Source: Pseudomonadales bacterium
GTDB taxonomy: Bacteria; Pseudomonadota; Gammaproteobacteria; Pseudomonadales; Azotimanducaceae
Length of the DNA stretch: 43,172 bases
Assembly (NCBI GenBank): GCA_022827245.1
Contig: JAJDTI010000067.1
Location: forward strand, 1 to 43,172
Direction of reading: 5' to 3'
The notes below the pieces were generated by a model. It worked only from the letters and a program-made list of their open reading frames with translations, was not told the DNA's origin and ran no database searches. Made by a program: the position numbers and the translations under genes. The first letter of the stretch is position 1, and each line of letters opens with the position of its first letter. Shown here in pieces: positions 1 to 8,000 of the stretch.

Positions 1-33
1 CCACGCGTCAAGCGCTTCCTCGAACCTCATCAT
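1..33 (-). CDS. 5' end of a transposase gene, probably ISNCY-type (truncated by window edge)
   Basis: Only the first 11 codons are inside the window; they read MMRFEEALDAW on the minus strand. An AGGAG ribosome binding site lies six bases upstream of the first ATG (complement of 40-44), so a real start is likely. From memory, MRFEEAxxxW is how many ISNCY-family transposases begin, before a helix-turn-helix. The short direct repeats just upstream also resemble the ends of such elements. The family call rests on few residues and is an inference. Confidence 0.5.
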   Translation of the reverse strand, partial: MMRFEEALDAW

Positions 34-92
34 CCGGGTCTCCTGTAGCCACTCCGTCCGCCTCACCGAGCCTCCTCAACGGCTCCACAAAA

Positions 93-139
93 GCGGACAA
101 CTTACGTGCTACAGAACCGGACACATCATGTGCTACCGA
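93..139. repeat. Two tandem imperfect 23-bp repeats at the IS end
   Basis: Copies at 93-115 and 117-139 are spaced 24 bp apart. They share GGACA, then about six bases further on T-GTGCTAC, then a GA ending. Such reiterated motifs at an IS end are plausible transposase binding sites; that role is inferred. Confidence 0.55.
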
Positions 140-232
140 CACCTGTTGGCAGAGCGTGTCGGAGGAGTGGATTCCTTCCGTCGCTCCGAGTTGCGACAAT
201 CCGGGAGTGGTAAAGCCAAGGGGGAGAGGGAC

Positions 233-913
233 ATGCACGCGGGTGGAATACCAGAGGATGTCGTCAATCGCTGCCTGGCCCGACGCGGCCGGGTCCACAC
301 CTTCGAGACCATCGACCCGGCGCGGACGGCCATGCTGGTCGTCGACATGCAGAACGCCTTCGTCGCCGAGGGCGCCGCTGCCGAGATTCCGGTGGCGCGC
401 GAGGTCGTGCCGAACATCAACCGCATCAACGCGGCGCTGCGGCAGGCCGGAGGCCTCGTGGTGTGGATCGTCTCCACCTACGGGCCGGACGAGGAAGACC
501 GCTGGCCGATCATGTACGACCACGTCTTCGGCGAGGAACAGGGGAAGGCGTTCCGCGCGGCGCTGACCGCCGGCGATCCCGGCCACGAGGTCTACGCGCC
601 GCTCGAGCAGGACCCCGGCGACATCACCGTCAGCAAGAACCGGTTCAGCGCCTTCGTCGGCAGCGGCGGCGGGCTCGAGGAAATGCTCCGGGACCGGGGC
701 ATCGACACCGTGCTCGTTACGGGCACGGTGACGAGCGTGTGCTGCGAGTCGACGGCGCGGGAGGCCGCCATGCGCAACTTCAAGACCGTCATGATCACGG
801 ACGCGAACGCCGGTCGCGACGACGAGGAGCATTGGGCGAGCCTGTCCAACATCCTCCTCGGCTTCGGCGACGTGTACTCGACGGACGAGGTCATTGCGCT
901 GATGGCCGAGTGA
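233..913 (+). CDS. Isochorismatase-family cysteine hydrolase
   Basis: A 226-aa cytoplasmic alpha/beta hydrolase of the isochorismatase/nicotinamidase superfamily. The expected triad is visible: Asp38 in LVVDMQNAF, Lys135 in TVSKNRFSAF and the nucleophile Cys170 in TSVCCEST. The frame stays open upstream to 128, but the ATG at 233 is preceded by GGGGAGAGG, and homology to the family begins soon after it. Members cleave C-N or enol-ether bonds in substrates such as carbamoyl compounds, nicotinamide or isochorismate. The substrate cannot be told here because no pathway genes flank it. It lies beside an IS end, so recent rearrangement is possible. Confidence 0.9.
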   Translation: MHAGGIPEDVVNRCLARRGRVHTFETIDPARTAMLVVDMQNAFVAEGAAAEIPVAREVVPNINRINAALRQAGGLVVWIVSTYGPDEEDRWPIMYDHVFGEEQGKAFRAALTAGDPGHEVYAPLEQDPGDITVSKNRFSAFVGSGGGLEEMLRDRGIDTVLVTGTVTSVCCESTAREAAMRNFKTVMITDANAGRDDEEHWASLSNILLGFGDVYSTDEVIALMAE

Positions 914-949
914 TCCCGGACGGGTAACCCGGGCGCCCGGAGCCGCGCG

Positions 950-1378
950 GTGGCGGACAGCTTGGAGATCCGACCCTACGAAGAGGGGGACCACGACGCG
1001 GTCGTGGCCCTGTGGTGCGCGTGCGGCCTCGTGGTGCCATGGAACGACCCCGGGAAGGACATCCGGCGCAAGCTGCGCGTCCAGCGGGACCTGTTCCTGG
1101 TCGGCTCCCTGGACGGGAACCTCGTGGCCACCGTGATGGCGGGCTACGAGGGCCACCGCGGGTGGATCAACTACCTGGCCGTGGCGGAGGAATGTCGCCG
1201 GCGGGGGTTCGGCCGCCGGATGATGGATGCGGCAGAGGCGCGGCTGCGGGTCATCGGATGTCCCAAGATCAACCTTCAGATCAGGAAATCCAATGCGGCG
1301 GCCGTCGGCTTCTACCGGTCCCTGGGATTCCTCGAGGACGAATCGGTGAGCATGGGCAAGCGGTTGATTGAGGACTGA
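950..1378 (+). CDS. ypeA: GNAT N-acetyltransferase, YpeA type
   Basis: A 142-aa single-domain GNAT acetyltransferase. It matches remembered E. coli YpeA in length and along most of its length: LWxxCxLxxPWNDPxxDI near the start, VATVMAGYEGHRGW, the acetyl-CoA loop RRRGFGRRMMD, GCPKINLQIRK, and the ending MGKRLIED. The GTG start at 950 has GGAG seven bases upstream. It presumably acetylates a small molecule or protein amine; the YpeA substrate is not known to me. It follows the hydrolase by 36 bases and may be co-transcribed with it. Confidence 0.85.
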   Translation: MADSLEIRPYEEGDHDAVVALWCACGLVVPWNDPGKDIRRKLRVQRDLFLVGSLDGNLVATVMAGYEGHRGWINYLAVAEECRRRGFGRRMMDAAEARLRVIGCPKINLQIRKSNAAAVGFYRSLGFLEDESVSMGKRLIED

Positions 1379-1444
1379 CCGCGCCGGAAACGTCTCACTA
1401 CCAGCATTGGCGCCCGCCCGTAGGAAACAAAGGAGCAGCTACGC

Positions 1445-3337
1445 ATGAAATCCACCATCAACGTCTACGAAGGCTACTCGCACGAAGTCGCGAACGGCTA
1501 CGCGCGGTCGTCCGTCTACGTCCCGGTGGAGGACGGCTGCCGCATCGCCGTGGACGTCCTGCGTCCCACCCGTGACGGCGCGCTTCTGGACGGGCCTCTG
1601 CCCACGGTGGTGCAGGCGACGGGCTACCGGCGCGCGTACTACAAGAAGGAGAACGAGTTCAACGCGCCGAAGTACGCGAAACTGACGGCGCATCTCCCGG
1701 TGGGCGCCCTCGTCACGGCCTACGAGCAGCGCCCGGCCTGCCAGCAGGTCATCCACTACGGGTACAACGTCGTCAGCGTCGACTTCCGGGGGACCGGCGC
1801 GTCCTTCGGCGCCCACGCAAACCAGACCTGGCGCAACGGGGCCGACGTCGCGCAGGTGGTCGACTGGATCGCCGCGCAGGAATGGGCCACGGACCGGGTA
1901 GGCATGATCGGCGGCTCGTGGGAGGGCGCCATCCAGCTCGCGACGGCCGTGTATCACCCGAAGCACCTCACCTGCATCGTGCCGCAGATCCCGCCCTCGG
2001 TCCTGAACGCGCTGTTCGACGGCGGCCTCGCCATGTCCGGGTTCGCGCGCGACTGGTCCGAGATGCGCAAGGGACAGGACGGGGCCGATCTCGCGGCCCC
2101 GGTGGATGGCCCGGACGGCGAGCGGCTGTTCGTCGAGGCGCTCGCGGAGCGTGCCCCGCAGTACGCCGGGTCGGACGATCCGAGCGTGCTCGAACACCTC
2201 ACGAAGAACCAGTACGTCGGCAGCGTGACCCGCGGCGCCCCGCCGCCGCCCTGCCCCGAACTGGGCCCGCTCGGCGACGTGTTCGACGAGTTCGAGCGCA
2301 TCGGACGCTCCGGCACCGCCGTCTACCTGCAGACCGGCTGGTGGGACATGGTGTTCGCCGGGGAGTGCCTGGACCTGTACGAGGCGCTCGGCGGGCCGAA
2401 ACGTATCATCGTCGGGCCGTGGAACCACGGCGTGTTGCCGACGATGGAACCGCTGCGCTGGTTCGACTACTGGCTCAAGGGCATCGACAACGGCATCGCG
2501 GACGAACCCGGCGTGATATTCGCGACGACGGACCTGCAGGGCCGGGCCGTCTGGAAGGGTGCGGACCACTGGCCCCTGCCGGAGGTGGAGCACGGAGAGT
2601 GGTTCCTGAGCGACGCCGCAAGCGGTACGGTCGTGTCCGCCCTCGACGGCAGTCTCGCCCCGGAGCCGGGCCCGGAGACTACCGCCGACTACACCGTCGA
2701 CTACGAGGTGGGACTGGGCGACCGCGGGCGCATGCGGTTCATGCTGCGCGACGAGTACATCCGGCATCCGGACCTGGTCGCGCGGGCCCGCCGCTGCGCG
2801 ACGTTCACCGGGCCGGCGCTGGACGCCGACATAGAACTCACCGGCGCGCCGACGCTGTTCCTGGAACTCGCGACCACGGCAGCCGACGGAGCCATCCACG
2901 CCACGCTGGAACAGGTGGCGCCGGACGGTAGCGCGGAATACGTTACCGAGGGCTGGCTGAACCTCCGCCACCGGAAGACGAGTCCGAGCCCGCGGCCCCA
3001 CCCGGGTCCCGCGTGGCGTTCGCAGGCGTCTGAGGACCTGCTCGAAGTCCGTCCCGGAGAGCGCATGACCGCCGCCCTCGAACTGCACCCGGTATCGGTG
3101 TCCCTTTTCGCGGGAAGCCGCCTGCGGCTGACCGTGGCGGGTACCGACCGGGACAACCTGCACGTTCCGGAGCGCGACCCCGCTCCCGTCCTCACGTTCT
3201 TCTTCGGTGGGGAAGCGGGTTCTCGACTCGAACTGCCGCTCGAGAACGCGGCGAAGCGACCGGCGAGACGCATCCTCCCGGACGCTTTCGGTGGACAGGA
3301 TCCCGGCTTCGCGTTCGCCGGGGAGAACCCTCAGTAG
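1445..3337 (+). CDS. CocE/NonD-family serine hydrolase (X-Pro dipeptidyl-peptidase-like)
   Basis: A 630-aa protein with the two-part architecture of the CocE/NonD family: an N-terminal alpha/beta-hydrolase (about 20-345) and a C-terminal jelly-roll (about 420-610). The nucleophile is Ser158 in MIGGSWEG. Asp301 in GWWDMVF and His328 in GPWNHG complete the triad. The family covers cocaine-esterase-like acyl hydrolases, glutaryl-7-ACA acylases and X-Pro peptidases. No signal peptide is evident, so it is probably cytoplasmic. An AAAGGAG ribosome binding site precedes the ATG. Its last seven bases overlap the end of the convergent membrane-protein gene. Substrate unknown. Confidence 0.9.
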   Translation: MKSTINVYEGYSHEVANGYARSSVYVPVEDGCRIAVDVLRPTRDGALLDGPLPTVVQATGYRRAYYKKENEFNAPKYAKLTAHLPVGALVTAYEQRPACQQVIHYGYNVVSVDFRGTGASFGAHANQTWRNGADVAQVVDWIAAQEWATDRVGMIGGSWEGAIQLATAVYHPKHLTCIVPQIPPSVLNALFDGGLAMSGFARDWSEMRKGQDGADLAAPVDGPDGERLFVEALAERAPQYAGSDDPSVLEHLTKNQYVGSVTRGAPPPPCPELGPLGDVFDEFERIGRSGTAVYLQTGWWDMVFAGECLDLYEALGGPKRIIVGPWNHGVLPTMEPLRWFDYWLKGIDNGIADEPGVIFATTDLQGRAVWKGADHWPLPEVEHGEWFLSDAASGTVVSALDGSLAPEPGPETTADYTVDYEVGLGDRGRMRFMLRDEYIRHPDLVARARRCATFTGPALDADIELTGAPTLFLELATTAADGAIHATLEQVAPDGSAEYVTEGWLNLRHRKTSPSPRPHPGPAWRSQASEDLLEVRPGERMTAALELHPVSVSLFAGSRLRLTVAGTDRDNLHVPERDPAPVLTFFFGGEAGSRLELPLENAAKRPARRILPDAFGGQDPGFAFAGENPQ

Positions 3338-3999
3338 CCGAGCACCGCGTAGCTCCCGTCCACGATCAGCCGCACGGACACGTACAACCCGAGGACCGCG
3401 GCCAGGAGCCAGGGCAGGTTCGGCGCGAGCACGAAGAGGTAAAGCTCCCGCCTGGAAAGGTGCGTGTGCGAACGGGCGATGAAGATGCTCGCGACATACA
3501 CCGACGTGGCGTAGAGCCACTGCCAGAAGAGGGCCACCCCGACGATGCCGGCGACCATCGCCGGGAGGAACGGGTGCGAGTAGGTCGCGAGCAGCAGCAG
3601 CGAGGGGACGGTCGTCACGACCACGTTGGCGGTGTCGACGTTGAAACCCCAGCTCCCGCGGTCCATATACGAACGGTCGTAGACCGAGTACATCGCCCAG
3701 ATGTCCGCCCACAGCGTCGTCGAGAGCGCCTCGCGCAGCGGTACGCGCGTGGTCAGGAACTCGATCGCGACGGAAGCTCCTCCCGCGCGCCGTTCACGCC
3801 AGTAAGGCGCCCGCCGCTCGACGCTCCCGTGCCGTCCGAACAGGCACGCCTCCCAGAAACAGATCAGCAGGTTGATGCTGAAGAACAGGGCCAGCGCGCA
3901 GTACGCGGGGTCGAGGGCGGCGCCGGACGCGAGACGCGTCAGCAGGCCGGCCGAGAGGATGAGCGCGATCAGGGCGATCGCAATGGCCCAGGCGGGCAT
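3331..3999 (-). CDS. Multi-pass membrane protein of unknown function
   Basis: A 222-aa protein with about five or six hydrophobic segments, near residues 1-22, 30-55, 125-140, 143-170 and 188-212. A polar, Arg-rich loop (about 55-75) holds several acidic and aromatic residues. I do not recognise the family, and I see no CDP-alcohol phosphotransferase signature. It starts 15 bases after the inositol-phosphate synthase gene on the same strand, so the two are probably one transcript and may share a pathway. It converges with the CocE gene with a 7-base overlap. Confidence 0.75.
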   Translation of the reverse strand: MPAWAIAIALIALILSAGLLTRLASGAALDPAYCALALFFSINLLICFWEACLFGRHGSVERRAPYWRERRAGGASVAIEFLTTRVPLREALSTTLWADIWAMYSVYDRSYMDRGSWGFNVDTANVVVTTVPSLLLLATYSHPFLPAMVAGIVGVALFWQWLYATSVYVASIFIARSHTHLSRRELYLFVLAPNLPWLLAAVLGLYVSVRLIVDGSYAVLGY

Positions 4000-4014
4000 T
4001 CGCGACGGCGAGCG

Positions 4015-5154
4015 TCAGGCGCCCCCGGGCGCCGGCATGCCGGAACTCTTGGCGGGCACTTCCGCCGCGTCGTCCTCCCCGATGAAATCGGCGAGCGCCA
4101 GGCGCGCCTCGTCGTCCCGCATCTGCTGCGGGGGGCTCTTCATGTAGTAGGCGCTCGGGGCTTCGAGGGGGCCGGCCAGGCCGCGGTCGAGGCCGACCTT
4201 CGCGCAGCGCAGGGCGTCGATGACCACCCCCGCGCTGTTCGGGGAATCGTGCACGGAGAGGCGCAGTTCGATTTCCATCGGGGCGTCGCCGAAGCCCCTC
4301 CCCTCCATGCGGATGAAGGCGACCTTGTTGTCGTTCTGCCAGGGTACGTAGTCGGAGGGACCGATGTGGATGTCGTCGCTGTCCAGGCGTTCGTCGAGCT
4401 GGCTCTGGACGGACTCCGTCTTCGAGCGCTTCTTCGACTGCAGGCGGCTGCGCTCCAGCATGTTCAGGAAGTCGGTGTTGCCGCCCGTGTTGAGCTGGTA
4501 GGTGCGGTCGAGTTCGACGCCCCGGTCCGCGAACAGGCGCGCGAGCGCGCGGTGAATGATGGTCGCGCCCATCTGGCTCTTGATGTCGTCCCCGACGATC
4601 GGCAGCCCGGCCGCTCGGAAGCGGTTCGCCCAGTCGCCGTTGGACGCGAGGAAGACGGGCACGCAGTTGACCATGGCGAGTCCGGCGTCGAGGCAGGCTT
4701 GGGCGTAGTGGCGCACGGCCTGCTCCGACCCGACCGGCAGATAGCACAGCAGGACCTCCGCGCGGGCCTCGCGCAGGACCGCGGCCACGTCCACGGGCGG
4801 GTCGTCCGCCGGGCGGAACGCCTCGTCGTCGCCGTAGTGGGCCATGTGGGGCGCCACGCCGTCGAGGATCGGGCCCATCTGCACGGTCACGCCACTGGCG
4901 GCGAGCGTCGGCTGGAACACCCGGGTGCAGTTCGGACCGGCGAACACCGCTTCCTCGAGGACACGCCCCACCTTGCGCTGGTCGATGTCGAACGCCGCGA
5001 CCACCTCGACATCGGAGGGACGCCACCCGCCGATGTTCTCCTGCATCAGGCCGACCGGCTCCTTTTCGTTGCGGCTCCGGTAAAATTCAATGCCTTGCAC
5101 CAGGGAACTGGCGCAGTTTCCGACTCCGGCGATGGCGACTCTGATCTTTCTCAT
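4015..5154 (-). CDS. ino1: myo-Inositol-1-phosphate synthase
   Basis: A 379-aa NAD-dependent enzyme converting glucose 6-phosphate to 1L-myo-inositol 1-phosphate. The N-terminal dinucleotide-binding turn is IAGVGNCASS (about 7-16). Family motifs follow: LCYLPVGSE, GDDIKSQMGAT, LNTGGNTDFLNM and HDSPNSAG. The length fits the short bacterial/archaeal class rather than the ~500-aa eukaryotic one. The frame is open further upstream, but MRKIRVAIAGVG is the natural N-terminus. The enzyme is common in Actinobacteria and archaea and less common in Gammaproteobacteria, so horizontal acquisition is possible. The product could feed inositol lipids or an inositol-derived solute; downstream genes are not visible apart from the adjacent membrane protein. 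Confidence 0.93.
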   Translation of the reverse strand: MRKIRVAIAGVGNCASSLVQGIEFYRSRNEKEPVGLMQENIGGWRPSDVEVVAAFDIDQRKVGRVLEEAVFAGPNCTRVFQPTLAASGVTVQMGPILDGVAPHMAHYGDDEAFRPADDPPVDVAAVLREARAEVLLCYLPVGSEQAVRHYAQACLDAGLAMVNCVPVFLASNGDWANRFRAAGLPIVGDDIKSQMGATIIHRALARLFADRGVELDRTYQLNTGGNTDFLNMLERSRLQSKKRSKTESVQSQLDERLDSDDIHIGPSDYVPWQNDNKVAFIRMEGRGFGDAPMEIELRLSVHDSPNSAGVVIDALRCAKVGLDRGLAGPLEAPSAYYMKSPPQQMRDDEARLALADFIGEDDAAEVPAKSSGMPAPGGA

Positions 5155-5208
5155 GGCGTGCGCCGACCCTTTCACTCGGGGAACAGCTTCCGGTCGGAAC
5201 TCCGCTGC

Positions 5209-5239
5209 ATTATGAGCGATAGACGGTCGCAATGTGAAA
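5209..5239 (-). promoter_or_regulatory. Possible promoter for ino1
   Basis: On the minus strand, CATAAT (5214-5209) lies 19 bases from TTCACA (5239-5234). The hexamers are good but the spacing is long. This would put the start of transcription near 5202, about 48 bases upstream of the ino1 ATG. Confidence 0.35.
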
Positions 5240-5264
5240 TGGCGGTGACGGCGCGCCGGGCGGC

Positions 5265-5657
5265 ATGCGCATCGCGCTCCTGATCCAGGGCGCGCCACGG
5301 ACCACGGACGCGCCGGCGGCGGCGCTGCGGTTCGCGCAGGCGGCGCTCGCGGCGGGGCACGGCATCCATCGGGCCTTCTTTCACAAGGACGGGGTCTGCA
5401 TCGCCAACCGTTTCGTGGCGCTCCCGGCGGACGAGCCGGACGTGGCGGACGACTGGCTCGAGTTCGCCAGGAGTCACGACGTGGAACTGACCGTGTGCGT
5501 CGCCGCGTCCGCGCGGCGGGGTGTGCTCGACGCGGGCGAGGCCGCCCGGGCCGGCCTGGAGGGCGCCACGCTGCGCGAGGGATTCGAGGTGGCCGGCCTC
5601 GGGCAGATGATCGAGGCGATGCTGGAAGCGGACAGGACGGTGACGTTCGGTGCGTAG
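5265..5657 (+). CDS. tusD: Sulfurtransferase complex subunit TusD
   Basis: A 130-aa DsrE-like subunit of the TusBCD sulfur relay. It takes persulfide sulfur from TusA and hands it to TusE for 2-thiolation of tRNA wobble uridine. The catalytic cysteine is at position 78 in LTVCVAASARRGV, the same position as in E. coli TusD. The family start MRIALLIQGAP fits the ATG at 5265. It is first in the tight tusD-tusC-tusB-tusE operon and overlaps tusC by eight bases. It is divergent from ino1 across 110 bases. Confidence 0.93.
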   Translation: MRIALLIQGAPRTTDAPAAALRFAQAALAAGHGIHRAFFHKDGVCIANRFVALPADEPDVADDWLEFARSHDVELTVCVAASARRGVLDAGEAARAGLEGATLREGFEVAGLGQMIEAMLEADRTVTFGA

Positions 5658-6000
5658 CGTGCTCTATCTCGTGCGCCGGCCGCCCGGTCTCGCGGCCAAC
5701 GAGTCGATCGAGATGATGCTCGTCTCGGGCGTGTTCGAGCAGCCTGCGAGCGTGCTGTTCCTGGACGACGGCGTCCGCCAACTGCCCATGGGGCAGGACG
5801 CGTCGCGCCTCGGGCGCAAGGACACCGCGAAGGCCCTCGGCGCGCTCGCGACCTACGGCGTGGAGGCGCTGTACGCCCACGCCGCGAGCGCGGCGGCGCG
5901 GGGCATCGCGCAGCCGGACGTGAAGCTGGACGTCCGGTGGGTCGACGACGCCGAGGCGACGCGGCTGCTGCATGCGGCCGACGTCGTGATCACGGACTGA
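5650..6000 (+). CDS. tusC: Sulfurtransferase complex subunit TusC
   Basis: A 116-aa DsrF-like subunit of the TusBCD heterohexamer, structural in the sulfur relay. Typical features are the VLYLVRRPP start, the ESIEMMLVSGVF segment and a short C-terminus ending in DVVITD. The GTG start at 5650 lies inside the end of tusD, so translational coupling is likely. No cysteine is present, as expected for the non-catalytic subunit. Confidence 0.9.
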   Translation: MRSVLYLVRRPPGLAANESIEMMLVSGVFEQPASVLFLDDGVRQLPMGQDASRLGRKDTAKALGALATYGVEALYAHAASAAARGIAQPDVKLDVRWVDDAEATRLLHAADVVITD

Positions 6001-6002
6001 AC

Positions 6003-6269
6003 ATGTCGGTGCTGCACCTCGTGAATCGGCCCGGGGCGCTCGACACCTGCGTCGCGCACGTGGTCGAGGGCGACGCCGTGCTGCTCCTCGGGGACGGGGT
6101 CTACGCCGCCGCCGATCCGCGGCTCGCCGCGCTCGAGGCGCCGGTGGCCGCGATCGACGAGGATGCCGCCGGCCGGGCCGTCGCGCTGCCTCCGCCCGTG
6201 AGACCGCTCGGCTACGACGGCTTCGTGGCCCTCGTGGCGGACCACGATACCAGCGTGTCCTGGACCTGA
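6003..6269 (+). CDS. tusB: Sulfurtransferase complex subunit TusB
   Basis: An 88-aa DsrH-like subunit of TusBCD. The sequence MSVLHLVNRPG, then GDAVLLLGDGVYA, and a short C-terminal region ending YDGFVALVADHDTSVSWT, follows the TusB pattern. The ATG is two bases after the tusC stop. The open frame extends further upstream within tusC, but that part has no family similarity. Confidence 0.9.
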   Translation: MSVLHLVNRPGALDTCVAHVVEGDAVLLLGDGVYAAADPRLAALEAPVAAIDEDAAGRAVALPPPVRPLGYDGFVALVADHDTSVSWT

Positions 6270-6272
6270 ACG

Positions 6273-6587
6273 ATGGCCGTGGTCGAAACCGACGCGGAAG
6301 GCTATCTCCGGGATCTCTCGCAGTGGTCCCGCGATGTCGCGGAGGGCGTCGCCCGGGACGCCGGGGTAACCCTGGGCCCCGACCACTGGCGGCTCATCGG
6401 CGTTGTCAGAGACTTCTATCGCGAGACGGGCGTGTCGCCGGCGATGCGGCCGCTGGTCAAGCTGGCCCGGGAACGGCTCGGCGAGGAGTTCGGCTCGAGC
6501 ATCGCCCTGATGCGCCTGTTTCCCGGCAACCCGGCCAAGCTGGTGGCGAAGGTGGGCGGTCTGCCACGTCCGACGAACTGCCTCTGA
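6273..6587 (+). CDS. tusE: Sulfur relay protein TusE (DsrC family)
   Basis: A 104-aa DsrC/TusE-family protein that takes sulfur from TusBCD and delivers it to MnmA-bound tRNA. The C-terminal arm GLPRPTNCL carries the catalytic penultimate cysteine (Cys103). The second cysteine of true dissimilatory DsrC, about eleven residues earlier, is replaced (KLVAKVGG), so this is the TusE type and not a sulfur-oxidation DsrC. It is last in the tus operon and converges with cysG across 13 bases. Its partner gene mnmA is in this window at 23.1 kb. Confidence 0.92.
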   Translation: MAVVETDAEGYLRDLSQWSRDVAEGVARDAGVTLGPDHWRLIGVVRDFYRETGVSPAMRPLVKLARERLGEEFGSSIALMRLFPGNPAKLVAKVGGLPRPTNCL

Positions 6588-6600
6588 GGGCCAGCCCGCC

Positions 6601-7989
6601 CTACTCTCCCGTCGCCGGTCCGAAGCGGTCCCGCAAGGCGACGACGCGGCCGACGATGGTCGTGGTCGGGCCAGGGAGCCGCGCCCGTGCGACTTCCTCC
6701 GCCAGGGTCGCAAGGTCGGCGGTGACTACCGCCTGGTCGGGCAGCGTCCCCCGGGAGACGGTCGCGGCGGGCGTCTCCGGCGCCAAGCCGTGCTCGATGA
6801 GGCGCGCGGTGAGCTGCGTGAGCCCCGCGAGCCCCATGTAGACGACCAGGGTCTGCCCCGGCCTCGCGAGCTCCGGCCAGTCGAGATTCACCTCGCCGCC
6901 GGTGACGTGCCCGGTCACGAAGCGCACGGACTGCGCCCAGTCCCGGTGCGTCAGGGGGATGCCGGCATAGGCGGCGCAACCGAGGGCTGCCGTGATGCCC
7001 GGCACGACCTCGAAGGCAATGCCGCGCTCGTGCAGGGTCTCGATCTCCTCGCCGCCGCGGCCGAACACGAACGGGTCGCCACCCTTCAGCCGCACGACCC
7101 GGAGGCCTTCCCGGGCACCCGCGAGAAGCAGTTCGTTGATCTCGGCCTGGCGGGTGCTCCGGGACCCGGCCAGACGCGCGCGCTTGCCGACATAGACCCT
7201 TTCGGCGCCGCGGCGGCAACGGTCCAGCACGGCGGGGGAAACGAGGTTGTCGTAGTAGACGATGTCCGCGCGCTGGAGCGTGTGCATCGCCTTGATCGTC
7301 AGGAGGTCGGGGTCGCCGGGGCCCGCTCCCACGAGGGAGACCAGGCCCGTCGTCTCCGCCGGGCTCTCCACCAGCCGCCCCAGCGCCTCTTCCGCGGCCT
7401 CTTCCCGGCCGCTTTCCAGGAGGTCGGGAATCGGGCCGTCCAGGATCCGGTCCCACAGCCTTCGGCGCGCCCGGCCGTCGGCGGCCGCAAGGTTGATGTC
7501 GGCCCTGCGGGCCCCCAGGAAGCGCGCGAGGCGTTCCGTGCCCGAGGGGATGAACTGCTCGATCTTCTCCCGCAGATACCGTGCGAGCGCCGGCGCCGAA
7601 CCCCCGGTCGACACGGCGACCGTCACGGGCCCCCGGTCCACGATGGCCGGGAAGGTGACAGTGCACAGGGACGGATCGTCCACCGTGTTGACGAGTACGC
7701 CACTGGCCCGGCAGGCGGCGTATACGCGCCGGTTGACCTCCCGGTCTCCCGTGGCGGCGATGGCCAGCAGCGCGCCTCGCACGTCCTCGTCGGCGAACGG
7801 CCGCCGTTCAACGCGCAGGCGACCGTCGGCTTCGAGGTCGGCGATGGCGGGACCGATGCGCGGCGCCACGACCGTGATCCGGGCACCCGCCCGGGCCAGC
7901 GCCTCGACCTTCCGCGCAGCGACGGCGCCACCGCCCACCACCACGCAGGGCTGGTCGTCGAGATGGAGGAAGAGCGGCAGCGTGTCCAC
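6601..7989 (-). CDS. cysG: Siroheme synthase CysG (trifunctional)
   Basis: A 462-aa fusion. The N-terminal precorrin-2 dehydrogenase/sirohydrochlorin ferrochelatase (about 1-150) has the NAD-binding turn VVGGGAVAARK and the loop AVSTGGSAPALAR. The C-terminal uroporphyrinogen-III methyltransferase (about 215-455) has LVGAGPGDPDLLT, VRLKGGDPFVFGRGGEE and GIPLTHRDWAQSV. It makes siroheme, the prosthetic group of sulfite and nitrite reductases. The GTG start gives the canonical VDTLPLFLHL and is 11 bases after serS. It is last in the ftsK-lolA-rarA-crcB-serS-cysG run, and its product links to the sulfate-assimilation genes at 29 kb. Confidence 0.96.
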   Translation of the reverse strand: MDTLPLFLHLDDQPCVVVGGGAVAARKVEALARAGARITVVAPRIGPAIADLEADGRLRVERRPFADEDVRGALLAIAATGDREVNRRVYAACRASGVLVNTVDDPSLCTVTFPAIVDRGPVTVAVSTGGSAPALARYLREKIEQFIPSGTERLARFLGARRADINLAAADGRARRRLWDRILDGPIPDLLESGREEAAEEALGRLVESPAETTGLVSLVGAGPGDPDLLTIKAMHTLQRADIVYYDNLVSPAVLDRCRRGAERVYVGKRARLAGSRSTRQAEINELLLAGAREGLRVVRLKGGDPFVFGRGGEEIETLHERGIAFEVVPGITAALGCAAYAGIPLTHRDWAQSVRFVTGHVTGGEVNLDWPELARPGQTLVVYMGLAGLTQLTARLIEHGLAPETPAATVSRGTLPDQAVVTADLATLAEEVARARLPGPTTTIVGRVVALRDRFGPATGE

Positions 7990-8000
7990 GCGGGCCGACC

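Larger units (their letters stand above)
1..140. mobile_element. End of an insertion sequence, probably ISNCY-like (partial)
   Basis: This stretch holds the start of a leftward transposase-like gene and its 5' untranslated end. Two imperfect 23-bp direct repeats lie in the end (93-115 and 117-139), each with a GGACA core and a GTGCTAC core. The exact element boundary and target duplication cannot be placed because the other end lies outside the window. The boundary at about 140 is an estimate from where the repeats stop. Confidence 0.45.

Noticed and set aside
1439..3712. Very long open frames on the strand opposite real genes (for example 1439-3712 minus, 3460-5283 plus, 23897-25984 minus, 33045-35126 minus)
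   Set aside because: They are Arg/Ala/Pro/His-rich low-complexity translations created by high-GC codon bias, with no recognisable domains, and they mirror well-supported genes.
6273..6587. Reading tusE as a dissimilatory DsrC
   Set aside because: The second, upstream cysteine of the C-terminal arm is absent and no dsr genes are adjacent.
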